This document shows, piece by piece, positions 62,706 through 64,000 of a stretch of 64,000 bases of DNA; within the stretch, counting starts at the first letter, position 1, and each line of letters starts with the position of its first letter. The notes beneath the pieces are model-generated. The model searched no databases, had not been told where the DNA came from, and saw only the letters and a list, made by a program, of their open reading frames with translations. The stretch comes from Lachnospiraceae bacterium. Lineage in GTDB: Bacteria > Bacillota > Clostridia > Lachnospirales > Lachnospiraceae. Where the stretch lies: the NCBI GenBank assembly GCA_017621075.1, contig JAGATV010000030.1, positions 62,001 through 126,000 on the forward strand, in the 5' to 3' direction. The position numbers were made by a program, and so were the translations under genes.

Positions 62706-63164
62706 ATGGACGAACAACAGAAACAGGAATATGAACAGTATGTAAAGGAGATTACCCCCACCCACAATCTGTGGCTGCAGATGGGGAAGGCATTTCTGAC
62801 AGGCGGAGTGATCTGTGTCCTCGGTCAGTTTATCCTGAATATGGCCATGAATCACTTTGGACTGGAAAAGCAGGACGCAGGCAGTGTATGCTCCCTGATC
62901 CTGGTATTTTTGTCAGTGCTCCTGACAGGTCTGAATATTTATCCCGGCATCGCAAAATGGGGCGGAGCGGGGGCGTTGGTGCCGATCACGGGCTTTGCCA
63001 ATTCCGTGGCGGCGCCTGCCATTGAATTCCAAAAGGAAGGACAGGTATTTGGAATCGGCTGCAAGATCTTTACCATTGCGGGACCTGTGATCCTGTATGG
63101 GATTTTTTCCAGTTGGGTGCTGGGAGTGATTTACTGGGCAGCAAAAGTAGTGGCCCGGGTGTGA
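62706..63164 (+). CDS. spoVAC: Stage V sporulation protein AC
   Basis: 152 aa. TPTHNLWLQMGKAFLTGGVICVLGQ, IAKWGGAGALVPITGFANSVAAPAIEFQKEG (split) and VFGIGCKIFTIAGPVILYG are hallmarks of SpoVAC, the mechanosensitive-channel-like subunit of the dipicolinic acid channel. ATG 62706 follows GAGGGA, 49 bases after spoVAB. The usual next gene, spoVAD, is absent here. Confidence 0.93.
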   Translation: MDEQQKQEYEQYVKEITPTHNLWLQMGKAFLTGGVICVLGQFILNMAMNHFGLEKQDAGSVCSLILVFLSVLLTGLNIYPGIAKWGGAGALVPITGFANSVAAPAIEFQKEGQVFGIGCKIFTIAGPVILYGIFSSWVLGVIYWAAKVVARV

Positions 63165-63191
63165 CAGCGCAAGAAAAAAGGTAACCGCTGA

Positions 63192-63260
63192 GAAAAACTC
63201 GCTCATATTGAGTGGTTGAAAGATGCCGGGATCATCTATATCTGTTACTACGTGGGACAG
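63192..63260 (+). pseudogene. Possible fragment of an AAA ATPase (DUF4143-type)
   Basis: An open stretch reading EKLAHIEWLKDAGIIYICYY resembles the C-terminal half of DUF4143-type AAA ATPases, then loses similarity. There is no start, ribosome binding site or ATPase core. The short match makes this tentative; it may be a leftover of a gene once inserted between spoVAC and its neighbours. Confidence 0.3.
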
Positions 63261-63315
63261 CAAAATTGGGGGCGGATCGTGAAAGGAACAAATCGTGTGG
63301 AAGGAGGAACCATGT

Positions 63316-63522
63316 ATGGAAAAGAAGTGGAGTATCGGAGCCGGGGGCGATATGCCCATTGGGTTTGGGCTGTCCTTAGCGGCAAATGAAAAGTCCATGG
63401 AGGCTTTTGCAGGGATGAGTGATGCCGAAAAGGAGGTTACAGTGGACAAAAGCCGACAGATGCACACCAGGGCGGATATGGAGCGGTTCGTGAACAGCCT
63501 GGGAGAGAAATGGAACGGCTAA
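63316..63522 (+). CDS. Small conserved hypothetical protein, 68 aa
   Basis: MEKKWSIGAGGDMPIGFGLS and onward: a Met-Pro-x-Gly-Phe-Gly segment, then NEKSMEAFAGMSDAEKEVTV and a helical end (RFVNSLGEKW). Small proteins of this design are common in Lachnospiraceae; none has a known role. ATG 63316 is eight bases after AAGGAGG. An out-of-frame ATG at 63312 is closer to the site but opens a frame with no recognisable protein. Confidence 0.7.
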   Translation: MEKKWSIGAGGDMPIGFGLSLAANEKSMEAFAGMSDAEKEVTVDKSRQMHTRADMERFVNSLGEKWNG

Positions 63523-63552
63523 GATAGTAAGAGCAATGTAAAAGGGAAGACC

Positions 63553-64000
63553 ATGGAAAATATTACGGTATATATCAAGTGCGACAGAAATGTGGAGGTG
63601 CAGTCCCAGGATGTCTACCTGAAAGATCTGGGAAGCCTGCGGTGTCAGGACAAACTGATCGGAGCAAAATTAAAGTCCATCAAGGTCCACCGGTTCCAAA
63701 AAGGGGAGTGCAAACGCTGTGTCATCAGCACCCTGAAGCTGGTGGAGCTGATGGAAGAAATGTGCCCCAATATAAATGTCCAGATCATCGGGGAACCGGA
63801 TGTGCTGGTAGGGTGGGTGGATGTGAACAAGCATAAAGGGTTCGTGCAGGGCTGGAAAATAGTGCTGGTGTGCCTGATAAGTTTTTTTGGAACAGCGTTT
63901 ACCATCATGGCCTATCACAATGACGTGGGAATCAACGACGTGTTCTCCCAGGTTTACCGGATCGCCATGAACAGAGAGCCGGAGGGATTGAATGTGTTGG
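63553..64000 (+). CDS. spoVAA: Stage V sporulation protein AA (3' truncated by the window)
   Basis: The first 149 residues of SpoVAA. VYIKCDRNVEVQSQDVYLKDLG, ELMEEMCPNINVQIIGEPDVLV and FTIMAYHNDVGINDVFSQVY match the Bacillus protein (~206 aa) along its length, with the first transmembrane segment at ~103-120. GGGAAGA precedes ATG 63553. It lies downstream of spoVAB and spoVAC rather than ahead of them. Confidence 0.9.
   Translation, partial: MENITVYIKCDRNVEVQSQDVYLKDLGSLRCQDKLIGAKLKSIKVHRFQKGECKRCVISTLKLVELMEEMCPNINVQIIGEPDVLVGWVDVNKHKGFVQGWKIVLVCLISFFGTAFTIMAYHNDVGINDVFSQVYRIAMNREPEGLNVL

Noticed and set aside
1..64000. tRNA or rRNA genes, intact transposases, phage genes
   Set aside because: I looked for transposase-like proteins, integrase motifs and tRNA-like cloverleaf sequence between genes and saw none. 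A tRNA-scanning program would be needed to be sure.

Overview
The window reads as chromosome of a spore-forming, anaerobic Firmicute of the Lachnospiraceae type (Clostridia). It carries the spoIIAA-spoIIAB-sigF operon and spoVA genes, addB-addA, strong AGGAGG-type ribosome binding sites, a T-box, TPP and fluoride riboswitches, and coding sequence of roughly 50% GC. I see no tRNA, rRNA, CRISPR array, phage or intact insertion sequence. The genus cannot be fixed from the sequence alone.

Layout. 1-6.4 kb: addB (5' truncated by the window) and addA, the recombination nuclease. 6.3-7.2 kb: thiT on the minus strand behind a TPP riboswitch. 7.3-10.7 kb: tcdA and a TetM-like GTPase fused to a Rae1-type NYN ribonuclease. 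10.7-17.1 kb: a MraY-like transferase, greA, a HAD-CPBP fusion and a GT2-LtaS fusion. 17.2-23.4 kb: glutamate synthase gltB and gltD, with a one-base frameshift near the gltD start. 23.5-27.7 kb: an AT-richer antiporter gene behind a fluoride riboswitch, then a TetR regulator, an ICMT-like methyltransferase and two flavodoxin-like proteins.

27.8-31.7 kb is the least familiar stretch: an HTH protein fused to a desulfoferrodoxin-like domain, a tandem-HTH protein, a ClpX-like AAA+ ATPase and a lipoprotein. 31.8-35.3 kb: an AraC regulator with a three-gene ABC-2 exporter. 35.4-38.6 kb: an acyltransferase and a GT-C-like membrane protein. 38.7-39.7 kb: asnA (minus). 39.8-44.8 kb: a radical SAM protein, its partner and a nuclease-helicase, behind LexA-type boxes, which look like an SOS-controlled DNA repair operon. 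44.8-48.4 kb: a gap with DnaA-box-like sequence, a GH13 enzyme, a ClbS/DfsB protein, a WYL regulator and a decayed blaI. 48.5-50.7 kb: padR-DUF1700-DUF4097. 50.7-52.5 kb: pyridoxamine kinase and an ECF S component (minus), probably vitamin B6 salvage.

52.6-58.5 kb: T-box (GUA specifier), valS, folC, a 50-aa protein and a zinc-ribbon TPR membrane protein. 58.6-60.2 kb: spoIIAA, spoIIAB, sigF. 60.3-64 kb: a GH25 muramidase, a thioesterase (minus), a sigma-G-type promoter, spoVAB, spoVAC, a small conserved protein and the start of spoVAA. That spoVA order is unusual.

The strongest leads are the GTPase-Rae1 fusion, the fluoride-switched antiporter, the LexA-boxed radical SAM/helicase operon, and the HTH-desulfoferrodoxin / tandem-HTH / ClpX-like cluster.
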